Position numbers and translations under genes: made by a program. Positions 26,793-39,597 of a DNA stretch of 64,000 nucleotides are shown here, piece by piece. The DNA comes from an uncultured Methylophaga sp. (lineage in GTDB: Bacteria; Pseudomonadota; Gammaproteobacteria; Nitrosococcales; Methylophagaceae), in NCBI RefSeq assembly GCF_947259025.1, contig NZ_CAMYKO010000005.1, positions 558,001-622,000 on the forward strand. The letters run 5' to 3'. Numbering within the stretch: the first letter of the stretch is position 1; each line of letters opens with the position of its first letter. Under the pieces are notes generated by a model. The model had not been told where the DNA came from. It did not search any database and saw nothing but the letters and a program-made list of their open reading frames with translations.

Positions 26793-27809
26793 ATGGATAT
26801 TCAAGCGGCATTAAAACTGGTCACCCGGCATCAGGATCTGGATCGCGATCAAATGCGTGACGTTATGAACCAGATTATGACCGGCAACGCCACGCCAGCC
26901 CAGATTGGTGGTTTTCTGATCGGCCTGAGCATGAAAGGTGAAACCGTGACTGAAATCGCGGCCGCCGCAGAAGTCATGCGCTCACTGGCTACCGCTGTGG
27001 AGATTGACGGCGACCATGTAGTCGACACCTGCGGTACCGGAGGCGATGGTGCCAGTACCTTCAATGTCTCGACTGCCAGCGCCATCGTGGTCGCCGCAGC
27101 CGGTGCTAAAGTGGCCAAACATGGTAACCGCTCAATCAGCAGCAGCTCCGGCAGTGCCGATGTGCTGGAAGCTGCAGGCGTCAACCTGGAACTGACCCCA
27201 GAACAGGTCAAACACTGCGTCGACTCGGTCGGTGTCGGCTTTATGTTCGCCCAGAAACATCATGGCGCAATGAAACACGCCATCGGCCCGCGCCGGGAAA
27301 TGGGCGTACGCACCATTTTCAACCTGCTGGGACCCTTGACCAACCCGGCCCGTGCGGCCCATCAGGTACTGGGTGTATACGACAAAAAATGGGTCAGACC
27401 CATGGCCGAAGTGCTGCAGAAACTGGGCAGTGAACATGTGCTGGTGGTGCATGCTGAAGACGGGCTGGACGAAATCAGTATCGGCGCCGAGACCCATGTT
27501 GCGGAATTAAAGAATGGGGCGATAAGCACTTACACCATCCAGCCGGAAGATTTTGCAATGAGCCGCAGTGATGTGAAGACTTTGACTGTGCAAAATGCTA
27601 ACGACAGTCTGACTATCATCAAGGGCATCTTTGACGGCAAGCCCGGACCGGCGCGCGATATCGTTGTGCTCAATGCCGGCGCCGCGATTTATGCCAGTGA
27701 TATTGCACCCAGCTTGGCAGAAGGCATCGAAATGGCAGCCGCCGCTATCGATGCCGGCGATGCCATGGATAAGCTTCATGCGCTCATCGTCAGCAGCAGA
27801 AACGGATAA
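26793..27809 (+). CDS. trpD: Anthranilate phosphoribosyltransferase
   Basis: 338 residues from the ATG at 26793; the TTG at 26781 given by the track overlaps the trpG stop and is less likely. Family motifs are [40 protein letters not shown] and [22 protein letters not shown]. It joins anthranilate to phosphoribosyl pyrophosphate, the second step of tryptophan synthesis. Confidence 0.97.
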   Translation: MDIQAALKLVTRHQDLDRDQMRDVMNQIMTGNATPAQIGGFLIGLSMKGETVTEIAAAAEVMRSLATAVEIDGDHVVDTCGTGGDGASTFNVSTASAIVVAAAGAKVAKHGNRSISSSSGSADVLEAAGVNLELTPEQVKHCVDSVGVGFMFAQKHHGAMKHAIGPRREMGVRTIFNLLGPLTNPARAAHQVLGVYDKKWVRPMAEVLQKLGSEHVLVVHAEDGLDEISIGAETHVAELKNGAISTYTIQPEDFAMSRSDVKTLTVQNANDSLTIIKGIFDGKPGPARDIVVLNAGAAIYASDIAPSLAEGIEMAAAAIDAGDAMDKLHALIVSSRNG

Positions 27810-27834
27810 ATTAGTTTAAGGCCCACATCGAATC

Positions 27835-28635
27835 ATGTCTGAAAACACGCCCGATATTCTGGTTAAAATCCTCGATCGTAAAAAAGAGGAAATTACCGAG
27901 CGCAGCAAAAAAATCCCGCCCGGCATCATTCAGCAACTGGCCGAACAGGCAGATCGTCCGCGTGGCTTTGTTGAAGCCATGTCGCAAAAAATTGCCGATG
28001 GCCAGCCCGGTGTGATTGCTGAAATTAAAAAAGCTTCACCCAGCAAAGGTCTGCTTCGGGAGCATTTTGAACCGGCTGAGATCGCCGCCAGTTATGCCCG
28101 CAATGGCGCAGCCTGCCTGTCAGTGCTGACCGACCGTGACTTTTTCCAGGGTCATGAAGAATATCTGCAGCAGGCCCGGAAAGCCTGTGACCTGCCGGTG
28201 ATCCGCAAGGATTTTATTATCTCGCCCTATCAGGTGTTTGAAGCGCGCGCCATTAATGCCGACTGCATTTTGCTGATTGTCGCCGCACTCAATGATAATC
28301 AGCTTGAAGATCTGAGCCAGTTGGCTTTGCAACTGGGGATGGATGTATTGGTCGAGGTACACGATCTGGCTGAACTGGAACGCGCCCTGGTGCTTAACCT
28401 GCCACTTATTGGTATTAACAACCGTGATCTGCGCACCTTCGATACCTCGCTGGACACGACTTTGTCTTTGCTACAGCGAATTCCTGAAGGCCACATCGTA
28501 GTGACCGAAAGCGGTATACACACGCCTGAGGATGTGCAGCTGATGCGCGAAAATGATGTCCATGGTTTCCTGGTCGGTGAAGCCTTTATGCGGGCTGATG
28601 ACCCGGGTGAACAACTGCACAAGCTGTTTTTCTGA
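27835..28635 (+). CDS. trpC: Indole-3-glycerol phosphate synthase
   Basis: A 266-residue TIM barrel, single-function (no TrpF fusion). Conserved segments include [64 protein letters not shown] and [12 protein letters not shown]. It closes the indole ring. It is the last gene of the trp run here; trpF, trpB and trpA must lie elsewhere, as in pseudomonads. Confidence 0.97.
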   Translation: MSENTPDILVKILDRKKEEITERSKKIPPGIIQQLAEQADRPRGFVEAMSQKIADGQPGVIAEIKKASPSKGLLREHFEPAEIAASYARNGAACLSVLTDRDFFQGHEEYLQQARKACDLPVIRKDFIISPYQVFEARAINADCILLIVAALNDNQLEDLSQLALQLGMDVLVEVHDLAELERALVLNLPLIGINNRDLRTFDTSLDTTLSLLQRIPEGHIVVTESGIHTPEDVQLMRENDVHGFLVGEAFMRADDPGEQLHKLFF

Positions 28636-28652
28636 GCATTGATTGGAAACTC

Positions 28653-28676
28653 AGGCCGGTAAGACACCCGGCCTTT
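28653..28676 (+). terminator. Putative terminator after trpC
   Basis: AGGCCGG (28653-28659) pairs with CCGGCCT (28668-28674) around an 8-nt loop, followed only by TT. The stem is GC-rich but the T-run is minimal. It lies between the convergent trpC and crp-like genes. Confidence 0.5.
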
Positions 28677-28685
28677 CACTGAGAG

Positions 28686-29369
28686 TCAGAGTTTTTTGAT
28701 GACCGGCGTTTTCTGGCGATGAGCCTCGTCATAGATGATCACGGTTTTGCCGTGGGCCCAGACGCTGCCATCTTCCTGCAGCTCTTTCAGTACCCGGCCC
28801 ACCATTTCGCGGGAACAGCCGACCATGCGACTGATTTCCTGGCGGGTAACTTTGATTTGCGTGCCCTGCGGATGACGCATGGCATCAGGCTGGGCAGCGA
28901 GTTCGGTCAACGCGGCTTCTACACGCCCGGCAACATCAAGAAATGCCAGGTCGGTAGCCTTGCGGGTAGTTGAAAGCAGACGCGTGGCCATTTGCTCACC
29001 CAGGGTGTAAAGCAAAGTGGGATAACAGCTTTTCAGCTGGGTTTCGGCCAGGCTACGCAGTTGCTGGTAGGAGATTTCTTCGGTCCTGACATCGGTTTTA
29101 GCGCGAATGGTGACCATTCTGTCGCCTACCTCGGAAAAGAAACCGATTTCACCGATAAAGTCGCCCTTGTTCAGATAGGCAACAATCAGTTCTTCACCCT
29201 CTTCATTTTCCATGCAGACGGTGACGGAGCCTTCGCGGATATAAAACAGCGTGTCTGCGGGGTCGCCGGGACGGATGATGATATTTTTAGCAGGATAAAA
29301 TTTACTGTGACAACTGTGGAAGAAGTCTGCAAGACCTTCTTCAAGTGCTTTATGTTTGTGATATTCCAT
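28686..29369 (-). CDS. Crp/Vfr family transcription regulator
   Basis: A 227-residue protein with a cyclic-nucleotide-binding domain (about residues 20-125; GDFIGEIGFFSEVGDRMVTIRAKT), the dimer helix, the Crp-like linker LAFLDVAGRVEAAL and a winged helix (TRQEISRMVGCSREMVGRVLKEL). The arginine that binds the cAMP phosphate is kept, but the next residue, serine in E. coli Crp, is methionine. The ligand may thus differ from cAMP. It is convergent with trpC and divergent from the osmC-like gene. Confidence 0.92.
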   Translation of the reverse strand: MEYHKHKALEEGLADFFHSCHSKFYPAKNIIIRPGDPADTLFYIREGSVTVCMENEEGEELIVAYLNKGDFIGEIGFFSEVGDRMVTIRAKTDVRTEEISYQQLRSLAETQLKSCYPTLLYTLGEQMATRLLSTTRKATDLAFLDVAGRVEAALTELAAQPDAMRHPQGTQIKVTRQEISRMVGCSREMVGRVLKELQEDGSVWAHGKTVIIYDEAHRQKTPVIKKL

Positions 29370-29398
29370 CCATTATTCCAAATAAAAACCGGCTGCGA

Positions 29399-29404
29399 AT
29401 TGTA
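29399..29404 (-). promoter_or_regulatory. Possible -10 element of the crp-like gene
   Basis: TACAAT on the minus strand, 30 bp upstream of the start codon. No good -35 element accompanies it, which would suit an activator-dependent promoter. Confidence 0.33.
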
Positions 29405-29487
29405 GCGTTGCCACGCTTGTTTTATCGTTGGCAATTTCACAAATATGGCAAAATTAAAGTTATTTATCAACTTCGGGAAGCATTTGA

Positions 29488-29907
29488 ATGAAAGCACGAG
29501 TGAAATGGGTTGAAGATGTGATGTTCCTGGGTGAATCAGGAACCGGTCACACAATTGTGATGGACGGTCCGGAAGAAGCCGGCGGCCATGGCACCGGCAT
29601 GCGCCCCATGGAGTTACTATTGCTGGGGATGGGCGGTTGCACAACCTTCGACGTGATTGAAATCCTCAAAAAGTCACGTCAGGATGTAAGAGACTGTGTG
29701 GTAGAAATTGACGGTGAACGCAGCGAGGAAGTGCCCAAGGTGTATACCAACATCCATGTTCACTACAAAATCACCGGCAAGAATGTGAAAGCCAACTTTG
29801 TTGAGCGGGCCATTAAAATGTCGATAGAAAAATACTGTTCGGCCACGCTAATGCTGGCTAAAACCGCCACTATCACCCACGATTACGAGATCATTGATGT
29901 CGACTGA
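29488..29907 (+). CDS. OsmC family protein
   Basis: A 139-residue OsmC-fold protein. The two redox cysteines of the family are in GMGGCTTFDVIEILKK and KYCSATLMLAKTA. Members reduce organic hydroperoxides with thiols; this one is of the YhfA-like branch often found next to crp, where function is less certain. Pairing of a crp-type gene and a divergent OsmC-like gene is common in gammaproteobacteria. Confidence 0.92.
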   Translation: MKARVKWVEDVMFLGESGTGHTIVMDGPEEAGGHGTGMRPMELLLLGMGGCTTFDVIEILKKSRQDVRDCVVEIDGERSEEVPKVYTNIHVHYKITGKNVKANFVERAIKMSIEKYCSATLMLAKTATITHDYEIIDVD

Positions 29908-31537
29908 ACCCGGCCACAGCTATCGGCGTATTGAAAACAGCTACCTGGCGAGCTGGTGCCGCTTTAACCCTGAAGATGCACTGGATGCCGGCGTTGAGGA
30001 TTATGCCGGTGAGCTGACGCCCTGTGATGAGACCAGCCTGGGCATTCAACTGGTGCTCAATGAAAAGTGCCTGGCGGCGCTGGACGAAGTTGATGCAGCA
30101 AAGCTTGATGCGGATCAGCACCTCAACTACCAGGTGCTCAAGGGCTGGGCCGTTCTGGAACATCACGAATTAATGGAACATGACTGGCGTTACCGCGATC
30201 CCACCCGCTTTCTGCCCATTCATGCCCTGCATCAGCTCACTATCAGACCGCTGGAAAGTTTCAGTCAAGCCTTATTGTCACGCTTGCAGAAGATTCCGCT
30301 ACGGGTACGTGAAGCCAAGACCTATCTCAATGCAAAACCCGCCATCATCCCGCCGGTCTGGCTGCAAATGGCCACGCAGGAATGCAAAGCAGGCGTGCAT
30401 TTCTGTCATGAATTATCTTCCCACCCTCGGGTGCAGAAGGCGCTGCTCCAGCATGAGTCGATAGATGGCGCTTTGCAGGAAGCCGGCAAAGCACTGGAAG
30501 ACCTGCACCACGTTCTGCAGCGCCTGGAAGGCAAAGCCAGTGGCGACGCCGCCTGTGGCCGTGAGCATTTTGAACGCTTGCTGCAACATCGCCATTTTCT
30601 GCCGGTCAGCGCCGAGCGTCTCAAGCGTTTTGGTGAAAAACTGTTTAAACAGACTCTGCAGCAGCTTGAACAAGCCGAGACTGAATCCGGTCTGAGTCTG
30701 GCGCAGATCCGTGAGCATCACCCACGTGCGGCACAATTATTGTCGACCTATCAGCAGGAAATGCAGGCCGCCAAGGATTTTCTGAAAGAGCATGATCTGG
30801 TTACATTACCAGGCCGACAACACCTTAACGTCGTGGACACACCGGGCTTTTTGCGTCACCAGATTCCATTTGCCGCTTATCTGGACCCCAGTGTCGCCGA
30901 CCTCAGTCAGAGCGCGTTTTACTATGTGACGCCAGTGAGCAGAGATGCCGAGCTTCTGGAACATAACTATGCTGCCATCACTCAAACCAGCGTGCATGAG
31001 GCCTGGCCTGGACATCACCTGCAGTTTGTGACCGCCAACCAGTCTGATGAGGGAAGTCAGTTACTGCGGCGTCTCTATCCCTGCGCCACCCTCTATGAAG
31101 GCTGGGCACTCTACTGCGAACAGATGATGCTGGAACAAGGTTTCGAACGCTATCGAGGCCAGCAGATTGTGATGCTGCGCGACAGGCTGTGGCGTGCGCT
31201 TCGTATTATCATTGATGTCAATATTCATACCGGCGTCTGGACTTTGGAACAGGCCGCCCAGCAAATGGTCGATAAGCTCGGCTTCAGCCAAGCTCAGGCG
31301 ACGGGCGAATGTAACTGGTACAGCCAGGCACCGACCGTGCCCATGAGTTATGCCGTGGGCTGGGCATTGATTAATGCCTTGCGAGATATTATCAAACCTG
31401 CTGATGGTGAAGAGCTCAAGGCATTTCATGACAGGCTGTTGAGCTGTGGTTCGGTCGCGCTGCCACTGGTGATTGAGAACCAGTTCGGCCTCGATATCTG
31501 GCAGCGCTGCTGCCAACACGTATTTGGAGAAGATTAA
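29897..31537 (+). CDS. DUF885 family protein, putative zinc peptidase
   Basis: 546 residues from the ATG at 29897, overlapping the OsmC gene by 11 bp. DUF885 proteins are distant zinc-peptidase relatives. The signature SVHEAWPGHHLQFV near residue 365 supplies two histidines and a glutamate, and CATLYEGWALYCEQMMLE carries a further acidic ligand. There is no signal peptide, so a cytoplasmic location is expected. Substrate unknown. Confidence 0.9.
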   Translation: MSTEPGHSYRRIENSYLASWCRFNPEDALDAGVEDYAGELTPCDETSLGIQLVLNEKCLAALDEVDAAKLDADQHLNYQVLKGWAVLEHHELMEHDWRYRDPTRFLPIHALHQLTIRPLESFSQALLSRLQKIPLRVREAKTYLNAKPAIIPPVWLQMATQECKAGVHFCHELSSHPRVQKALLQHESIDGALQEAGKALEDLHHVLQRLEGKASGDAACGREHFERLLQHRHFLPVSAERLKRFGEKLFKQTLQQLEQAETESGLSLAQIREHHPRAAQLLSTYQQEMQAAKDFLKEHDLVTLPGRQHLNVVDTPGFLRHQIPFAAYLDPSVADLSQSAFYYVTPVSRDAELLEHNYAAITQTSVHEAWPGHHLQFVTANQSDEGSQLLRRLYPCATLYEGWALYCEQMMLEQGFERYRGQQIVMLRDRLWRALRIIIDVNIHTGVWTLEQAAQQMVDKLGFSQAQATGECNWYSQAPTVPMSYAVGWALINALRDIIKPADGEELKAFHDRLLSCGSVALPLVIENQFGLDIWQRCCQHVFGED

Positions 31538-31929
31538 TGCAAAGACCCGGTAAAACCGGCGGTATGCGCCATATTGCCCTGTTTGTGACTGATCTTGCTG
31601 GCTGCGAAAAATTTTATGTGGATCTGATGGGTATGGAGGTCGAGTGGCGGCCTGATCAGGATAATGTTTACCTGACCTCGGGCAACGATAATCTTGCCCT
31701 GCACAGGGCCGAAGTGACCCCGGCGCCGGCCGAGCAGCAAAAGCTGGATCATATCGGTTTTATTATTCCCACCATGGATGAGGTTGATGCGTGGTTTGAG
31801 TTCCTGCAAGCTCATGATGTTAATATGCGTAACGCCCCACGCACCCACCGCGACGGCGCCCGCAGCTTCTACTGTTTCGATCCGGCTGGCACCGTGGTGC
31901 AGATTATCTACCATCCACCGATTGCCTAG
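31537..31929 (+). CDS. VOC (glyoxalase/bleomycin resistance) family protein
   Basis: A 130-residue protein with two beta-alpha-beta-beta-beta modules: MRHIALFVTDLAGCEKFYVDLMGMEVEWR in the first half, and LDHIGFIIPTMDEVDAWFEFL in the second. The histidines at the start of each module and the C-terminal glutamine-rich edge (GTVVQIIY) fit a metal site. Its start codon shares a base with the DUF885 stop. The reaction is unknown. Confidence 0.88.
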   Translation: MQRPGKTGGMRHIALFVTDLAGCEKFYVDLMGMEVEWRPDQDNVYLTSGNDNLALHRAEVTPAPAEQQKLDHIGFIIPTMDEVDAWFEFLQAHDVNMRNAPRTHRDGARSFYCFDPAGTVVQIIYHPPIA

Positions 31930-31940
31930 TTTCTAATACG

Positions 31941-32222
31941 ATGAAAACCTTTATCTATAAAAGCACCAAAAAAGAAGAGCTCTATCTCTACATTGCCAAC
32001 AAGGATGATTTCTCCGACGTGCCTCAGGAACTCTATGATTCCATGGGCAAAGAGCCGGTGTTTGTGATGGAACTGGAATTAAGTGCAGAACGTCCACTGG
32101 CACGGGAAGACGTCAACTTGGTAATGCAAAACCTGGCAAATCAGGGTTTCCACGTACAGATGCCACCGCGTCCGGAAAAACTGGGCGAGTTCATGAACGC
32201 CAGGAAGCAACACCTACACTAG
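31941..32222 (+). CDS. YcgL domain-containing protein
   Basis: A 93-residue YcgL family protein: YKSTKKEELYLYIANKDDFSDVPQELYDSMG, ending LGEFMNARKQHLH. The family is widespread in gammaproteobacteria, small and soluble, and its function is not established. It follows the VOC gene by 11 bp and is probably co-transcribed with it. Confidence 0.9.
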   Translation: MKTFIYKSTKKEELYLYIANKDDFSDVPQELYDSMGKEPVFVMELELSAERPLAREDVNLVMQNLANQGFHVQMPPRPEKLGEFMNARKQHLH

Positions 32223-32226
32223 CTAC

Positions 32227-32377
32227 ATCCGCAGATTACGCAGATGGACATCGATTAAAACGACTAACAAAGGCTTATTCTTGCAACGGCTTTATCGTGG
32301 CCTGATCGTGGCCTGCTTCTGAAGTAACGTCCCGCCAGCCTTGTCTGTTTATGCGAAAATCTGCGTAATCTGCGGAT
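32227..32377. repeat. Perfect 19-bp inverted repeat flanking a 113-bp spacer
   Basis: ATCCGCAGATTACGCAGAT (32227-32245) recurs exactly inverted at 32359-32377. The spacer has no gene but contains a near-tandem GTGGCCTG(AT)C repeat. The repeat lies between the ycgL-like gene and the end of mutS (4 bp from its stop). I recall this motif as a dispersed sequence in many bacterial genomes; that needs a search. Confidence 0.8.
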
Positions 32378-32380
32378 AAG

Positions 32381-34942
32381 TTACATACCCGCTTTCGCCA
32401 TACGGCTTAACTCATACAGCAAATCCAGCGCCTGTCTGGGACTGAGTTCATCAGGACTGATTTGCTGCAGCCGTTTTTCCAGCTCGGACTGTTCATTGCT
32501 GACAAACAGATCCGGTTGCGGTGCATTCTGAACGGCTTCGCCCTGATAGCGGCTCTGTTCCAGTTGTTGCAGCTTCATTCTCGCCGCTGAAATCACATCT
32601 GCCGGCACCCCGGCCAGATGCGCCACCTGCAGGCCGTAGCTCTGATTCGCCGCCCCTTCTTTGAGCTGATGCAAAAACACAATCTTGTCACCATGCTCAA
32701 TCGCATCCAGATGGACATTGCGCGCCTTGTCGAATAATTCAGGCAGTTGCGTCATTTCAAAGTAATGGGTGGCGAACAGGCTATAAGCGCCAATATCGCG
32801 GATCAGTTTTTCAGCGCAGGACCAGGCCAGAGCCAGACCATCAAAGGTGCTGGTGCCGCGGCCGATTTCATCCATCAAAACCAAGCTGTGATGCGTGGCA
32901 TTGTTAAGAATATTGGCGGCCTCGTTCATTTCCACCATAAAGGTCGAACGGCCAGCGGCCAGATCATCCGACGCGCCGATACGGGTAAAGACCTGATCGA
33001 CCGGCCCAATCACCGCCCTGCTCGCCGGCACAAAACTGCCCATATGGGCCATCACTACGATCAGCGCCGTCTGGCGCATATAAGTGGATTTACCGCCCAT
33101 ATTGGGGCCGGTAATAATCAACATCGGCTGGCTGCCGGAAAGTCTTAAATCATTGGCACAAAATGGCGCGCTTTGACTGGCTTCGACCACAGGATGACGG
33201 CCCGCTTCGATACTGATTCCGGCCTCATCAGTAAATTGCGGTGCGACATAATCCAGCGTCTCGGCGCGTTCCGCCAGATTGGCTAAAACATCCAATTCAG
33301 ACAGTGCAGCCGCTGAATGCTCCAGCGCTGGCAACTCGGGCAGCAGTTTGTCGAACAGCCCGTCGTAGAGTGACTTTTCCAGTGCCAACGCTTTTTCATT
33401 GGCGCTTAGCACCTGTTCTTCGAAACTTTTCAATTCAGGCGTGATATAGCGCTCGGCATTCTTCAGGGTCTGCCGACGCACGTACTCGGTGGGCACTTCA
33501 ATATCATGGGCACGGCTGAATTCAATGTAATAGCCATGCACCTTGTTGTAACCAACCTTAAGGCTGCTGACCCCGGTACGCTCGCGTTCACGCACTTCGA
33601 CATCATCGAGAAAACCGCTGGCGTTCTGATGCAGATCGCGCAGCCGATCCAGTTCTTCATCGTAACCGGGCCGAATCACCCCGCCATCACGAATCAATAC
33701 CGGCGGTTCATCCAGGATGGCCGTTTGCAACAGCTGCTTTAATTCGCTGAAATGCCCCAGGGTTCGATCCAAATGACGCAAATGCAGGCTGGTCATCGGT
33801 TTCAGTAAGTCATGCATGTCCGGCAGCATGTCCAGCATGCGCCGCAGGTGCATAAAATCGCGGGGCCGGGCACTACGCAGCGCAATCCGTGACAAAATTC
33901 GCTCGATATCACCCAGTGGTCGCATCAACGCATGACAATCACTGAATGTTTGCTTATCAATAAACTGCTGAATGCCTTCCTGACGCTGCTTTAACGTCCG
34001 GGTATCTCGAATCGGCCGCATCAGCCAGCGTCTCAGCAGACGCGCGCCCATCGGTGTGGCGGTTTTATCCAGTACTGAAATCAAAGTATTGTCACGACCG
34101 CCTGCCAGGTTCTGTTCCAGTTCCAGGTTACGTCGTGACTGCGGATCCAGACGGATGCTGTCCTTGGTATATTCAACGCGAACCTGGCGCAGATGCGGTA
34201 AGGCGGTGCGGTGGGTTTGCTGGGCATAATTGAGCAGACAGCCAGCAGCACTGGTGGCCAGGGCCAGATCATCACAGCCAAAGCCTTTTAAATCCGGTGT
34301 TTTGAAATGTTCACACAGCCGCGTTCGCGCCGCTTTCTGTTCAAAGTGCCACTGTGGCAATGGCCGCAAAGATTTTTCAAAATTCTGGAAATCATCCAGT
34401 TCGCTATCGCTGATCAAAATTTCAGCGGGTTGCAAACGCGCCAGTTCAGCGAAAAGCTCACTCTGGCTGTCCATTTCAGCCACGCTAAAACGGCCACTGG
34501 CAATCTCCGCCGAGGCAAGGCCATAACGGCCCTTATTGTGACTGACTGCAACCAGCAGGTTTTCATTGCGACTGTCGAGCAGGGCTTCTTCGGTCAAGGT
34601 GCCGGGCGTTAAAACCCGCACCACTTTCCTTTCTACCGGGCCTTTGCTTTTGGCCGGATCGCCGGTCTGTTCACAAATCGCTACCGACTCACCCAGTTTG
34701 ATTAGCCGCGACAGGTAGCTGTCGGCGGCATGGTATGGCACACCGGCCATCGGGATCGGTGCGCCGTTACTGCTGCCCCTGGCGGTCAGGGTGATATCCA
34801 GCAACTCGGCGGCTTTATGCGCATCATCAAAAAACAACTCGTAAAAGTCGCCCATGCGATAAAACAGCAAAAAATCAGGATGTTCCGCCTTGATGCGCAG
34901 ATACTGCTGCATCATCGGTGTATGATTTTGGGATTGAGTCAT
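32381..34942 (-). CDS. mutS: DNA mismatch repair protein MutS
   Basis: 853 residues from the ATG at 34942, the same length as E. coli MutS; the longer ORF in the track would run into pncC on the other strand. The mismatch-reading segment is [15 protein letters not shown] (Phe-x-Glu: FYEL), and the ATPase has [17 protein letters not shown] (Walker A), [21 protein letters not shown] (Walker B region) and [10 protein letters not shown]. It recognises base mismatches and recruits MutL. The ribosome site is weak. Its start is only 16 bp from the divergent pncC start. Confidence 0.97.
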   Translation of the reverse strand: MTQSQNHTPMMQQYLRIKAEHPDFLLFYRMGDFYELFFDDAHKAAELLDITLTARGSSNGAPIPMAGVPYHAADSYLSRLIKLGESVAICEQTGDPAKSKGPVERKVVRVLTPGTLTEEALLDSRNENLLVAVSHNKGRYGLASAEIASGRFSVAEMDSQSELFAELARLQPAEILISDSELDDFQNFEKSLRPLPQWHFEQKAARTRLCEHFKTPDLKGFGCDDLALATSAAGCLLNYAQQTHRTALPHLRQVRVEYTKDSIRLDPQSRRNLELEQNLAGGRDNTLISVLDKTATPMGARLLRRWLMRPIRDTRTLKQRQEGIQQFIDKQTFSDCHALMRPLGDIERILSRIALRSARPRDFMHLRRMLDMLPDMHDLLKPMTSLHLRHLDRTLGHFSELKQLLQTAILDEPPVLIRDGGVIRPGYDEELDRLRDLHQNASGFLDDVEVRERERTGVSSLKVGYNKVHGYYIEFSRAHDIEVPTEYVRRQTLKNAERYITPELKSFEEQVLSANEKALALEKSLYDGLFDKLLPELPALEHSAAALSELDVLANLAERAETLDYVAPQFTDEAGISIEAGRHPVVEASQSAPFCANDLRLSGSQPMLIITGPNMGGKSTYMRQTALIVVMAHMGSFVPASRAVIGPVDQVFTRIGASDDLAAGRSTFMVEMNEAANILNNATHHSLVLMDEIGRGTSTFDGLALAWSCAEKLIRDIGAYSLFATHYFEMTQLPELFDKARNVHLDAIEHGDKIVFLHQLKEGAANQSYGLQVAHLAGVPADVISAARMKLQQLEQSRYQGEAVQNAPQPDLFVSNEQSELEKRLQQISPDELSPRQALDLLYELSRMAKAGM

Positions 34943-34958
34943 CGCAATAGTGTATATC

Positions 34959-35459
34959 ATGAAAAAAATTTCTGACGCCTCCCTCACGCAGCAGGTTGAC
35001 GAAGTGGCTGAGCTGTTACTGCAGCTGGGCAAAACCCTGGTGACTGCCGAGTCCTGCACCGGTGGCTGGGTCGCTAAATGCTGCACCGACAAACCCGGCA
35101 GTTCCGCCTGGTTTGAACGTGGCTTTGTGACCTACAGCAATCAGGCTAAACAGGATCAACTCGGCGTTGATCCCGATACATTGGATAAAAACGGCGCAGT
35201 CAGTCTCTCGGTGGTAGAAGAAATGGCCTTTGGTGCCCTCTCCCACTCGCAGGCCGATTTAAGCATCGCCATCACCGGTGTTGCCGGCCCAGATGGCGGT
35301 ACTGAGCAAAAGCCGGTGGGCATGGTTTGGATCGGTTGGGGCATCAGAAACGGCGGCGTTCACAGCATCTGTTTTCAGTTCGATGGTGATCGTGATGCGG
35401 TTCGCAGACAGGCCGTGTTTGAGGCCCTGTCAGGGATCGTTAAAAACGCTAGAGACTGA
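34959..35459 (+). CDS. pncC: Nicotinamide-nucleotide amidase (CinA C-terminal domain)
   Basis: 166 residues from the ATG at 34959 (GTG at 34950 also possible). It is a stand-alone CinA C-terminal domain: [18 protein letters not shown] (catalytic Ser/Cys region), [39 protein letters not shown]. It deamidates nicotinamide mononucleotide to nicotinate mononucleotide, recycling NAD after DNA ligase activity. Position immediately before recA is classic for gammaproteobacteria. Confidence 0.94.
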   Translation: MKKISDASLTQQVDEVAELLLQLGKTLVTAESCTGGWVAKCCTDKPGSSAWFERGFVTYSNQAKQDQLGVDPDTLDKNGAVSLSVVEEMAFGALSHSQADLSIAITGVAGPDGGTEQKPVGMVWIGWGIRNGGVHSICFQFDGDRDAVRRQAVFEALSGIVKNARD

Positions 35460-35514
35460 CTGCTATCTATGGGATAATCCATTAATTTACACCAACAAGC
35501 TCAGGGGTGGCGCA

Positions 35515-36555
35515 ATGGACGAAGACAGAAAGAAAGCGCTCGGTGCAGCGCTGGGACAGATTGAAAAGCAATTCGGTAAAGGCACGGTCATGCGTCTGGG
35601 CGACGCCGGTGCTTCACGCGATATCGCTTCTGTCTCGACCGGCTCTTTGGGGCTGGATATTGCACTGGGCATCGGTGGTCTGCCACGTGGCCGTGTTATC
35701 GAAATCTACGGCCCGGAATCATCTGGTAAAACCACGCTGACGCTGCACGCCATTGCCGAAATGCAAAAACAGGGCGGCACCGCGGCTTTTGTCGATGCTG
35801 AGCACGCCCTGGATCCGGTCTATGCCGAAAAGCTGGGCGTTAATATCGACGACCTGCTGGTCTCCCAACCTGACACCGGTGAACAGGCACTGGAAATCAC
35901 CGATATGCTGGTCCGTTCCGGCGCTGTGGATATCGTCGTGGTCGACTCGGTCGCGGCGCTCACGCCCAAAGCTGAAATCGAAGGCGAAATGGGCGACAGC
36001 CACATGGGCCTGCAGGCCCGCCTGATGTCTCAGGCTTTGCGTAAGCTGACGGCTAACATCAAACGTTCCAACACCCTGGTGATTTTCATCAACCAGATCC
36101 GGATGAAGATCGGTGTGATGTTCGGTAACCCGGAAACCACCACCGGCGGTAACGCGCTCAAATTCTACTCTTCTGTCCGTCTCGATATCCGCCGTATCGG
36201 TGCTATCAAGAAAGGTGACGAAATCCTGGGTAATGAAACTCGCGTTAAAGTCGTTAAAAACAAAGTCGCGCCGCCGTTCAAACAGGTCGAATTCGATATT
36301 CTCTACGGCCAGGGCATTTCCCGCGAAGGCGAGCTGATTGATCTGGGCGTCAAGGAAAAAATCGTCGAAAAATCCGGTGCCTGGTACAGCTATGACGGCA
36401 ACCGTATCGGCCAGGGCAAAGACAATGTCCGTAGTTTCCTGCGCGAAAACCCGGAAATGGCGGCCGAGATCGAAGCCAAATTGCGTGACATCATGCTGCC
36501 CAAACCGACCAAGTCCAAACAGAGCGACGAGGTCGAGGACGATCTGGAGGCGTGA
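35515..36555 (+). CDS. recA: Recombinase RecA
   Basis: 346 residues from the ATG at 35515 behind AGGGGTGG; the track's 425-residue form begins inside pncC. Motifs: Walker [34 protein letters not shown] (Walker B), [34 protein letters not shown] (loop 2 and ATP cap). It forms filaments on single-stranded DNA for strand exchange and SOS induction. I see no CTGT-N8-ACAG LexA box in the 55 bp upstream. The antisense 348-residue ORF is a shadow. Confidence 0.98.
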   Translation: MDEDRKKALGAALGQIEKQFGKGTVMRLGDAGASRDIASVSTGSLGLDIALGIGGLPRGRVIEIYGPESSGKTTLTLHAIAEMQKQGGTAAFVDAEHALDPVYAEKLGVNIDDLLVSQPDTGEQALEITDMLVRSGAVDIVVVDSVAALTPKAEIEGEMGDSHMGLQARLMSQALRKLTANIKRSNTLVIFINQIRMKIGVMFGNPETTTGGNALKFYSSVRLDIRRIGAIKKGDEILGNETRVKVVKNKVAPPFKQVEFDILYGQGISREGELIDLGVKEKIVEKSGAWYSYDGNRIGQGKDNVRSFLRENPEMAAEIEAKLRDIMLPKPTKSKQSDEVEDDLEA

Positions 36556-36990
36556 AGAAAACGGCCAGTGAACAAGCTGTGAGCTACCTGGCCCGCCGTG
36601 AGCACAGTGCCCTGGAACTGCGCCGTAAACTGGACAAGTCCGGCTTTGACACGGCAGATATAGAACTTGTCCTGTCCCAGTTACAGCAGGCTGATTTGCA
36701 GAGCGATGAGCGCTTTGCCGAGAGTTATGTCCGCTCCCGTACCGGCCGCGGTTATGGAAAAACACGGATCCGTATGGAACTGCAGGAACGTGGTGTCGCC
36801 GACGAGTTGATTCGCGACAGCCTGCAGCAAGCAGAAATAGATTGGTTTGCCCTGGCAGCTGAAGTCAGGCGTAAACGTTTTGGCGAGCAAAACCCGGAAG
36901 ACTTTAAAAGCCGTGCCAAGCAGCAGCGGTTTTTACAGTATCGGGGTTTTTCTCATGACGAGATAACAGAAAGTTTTAATTTAACTGATA

Positions 36991-37001
<11 letters not shown>
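36552..37001 (+). CDS. recX: RecA regulatory protein RecX
   Basis: A 149-residue three-helix-repeat protein: [56 protein letters not shown]. RecX limits RecA filament growth. It starts with GTG overlapping the recA stop (GTGA), which ties its translation to recA and usually keeps its level low. Confidence 0.94.
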
Positions 37002-39594
<2,593 letters not shown>

Positions 39595-39597
39595 AGC

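Noticed and set aside
29405-29487. Crp-binding site between crp and the osmC-like gene
   Set aside because: Only a half-site (TGTGA on the minus strand) and a loose TTGCCA/TGGCAA inverted repeat are seen, too weak to call.
35461-35514. LexA box upstream of recA
   Set aside because: No CTGT-N8-ACAG palindrome is visible in the short gap; SOS control may use a different motif or a box inside pncC.
35719-36765. 348-residue minus-strand ORF opposite recA
   Set aside because: It lies fully antisense to recA and recX, its composition follows the third-codon bias of the real genes, and no domain is visible.
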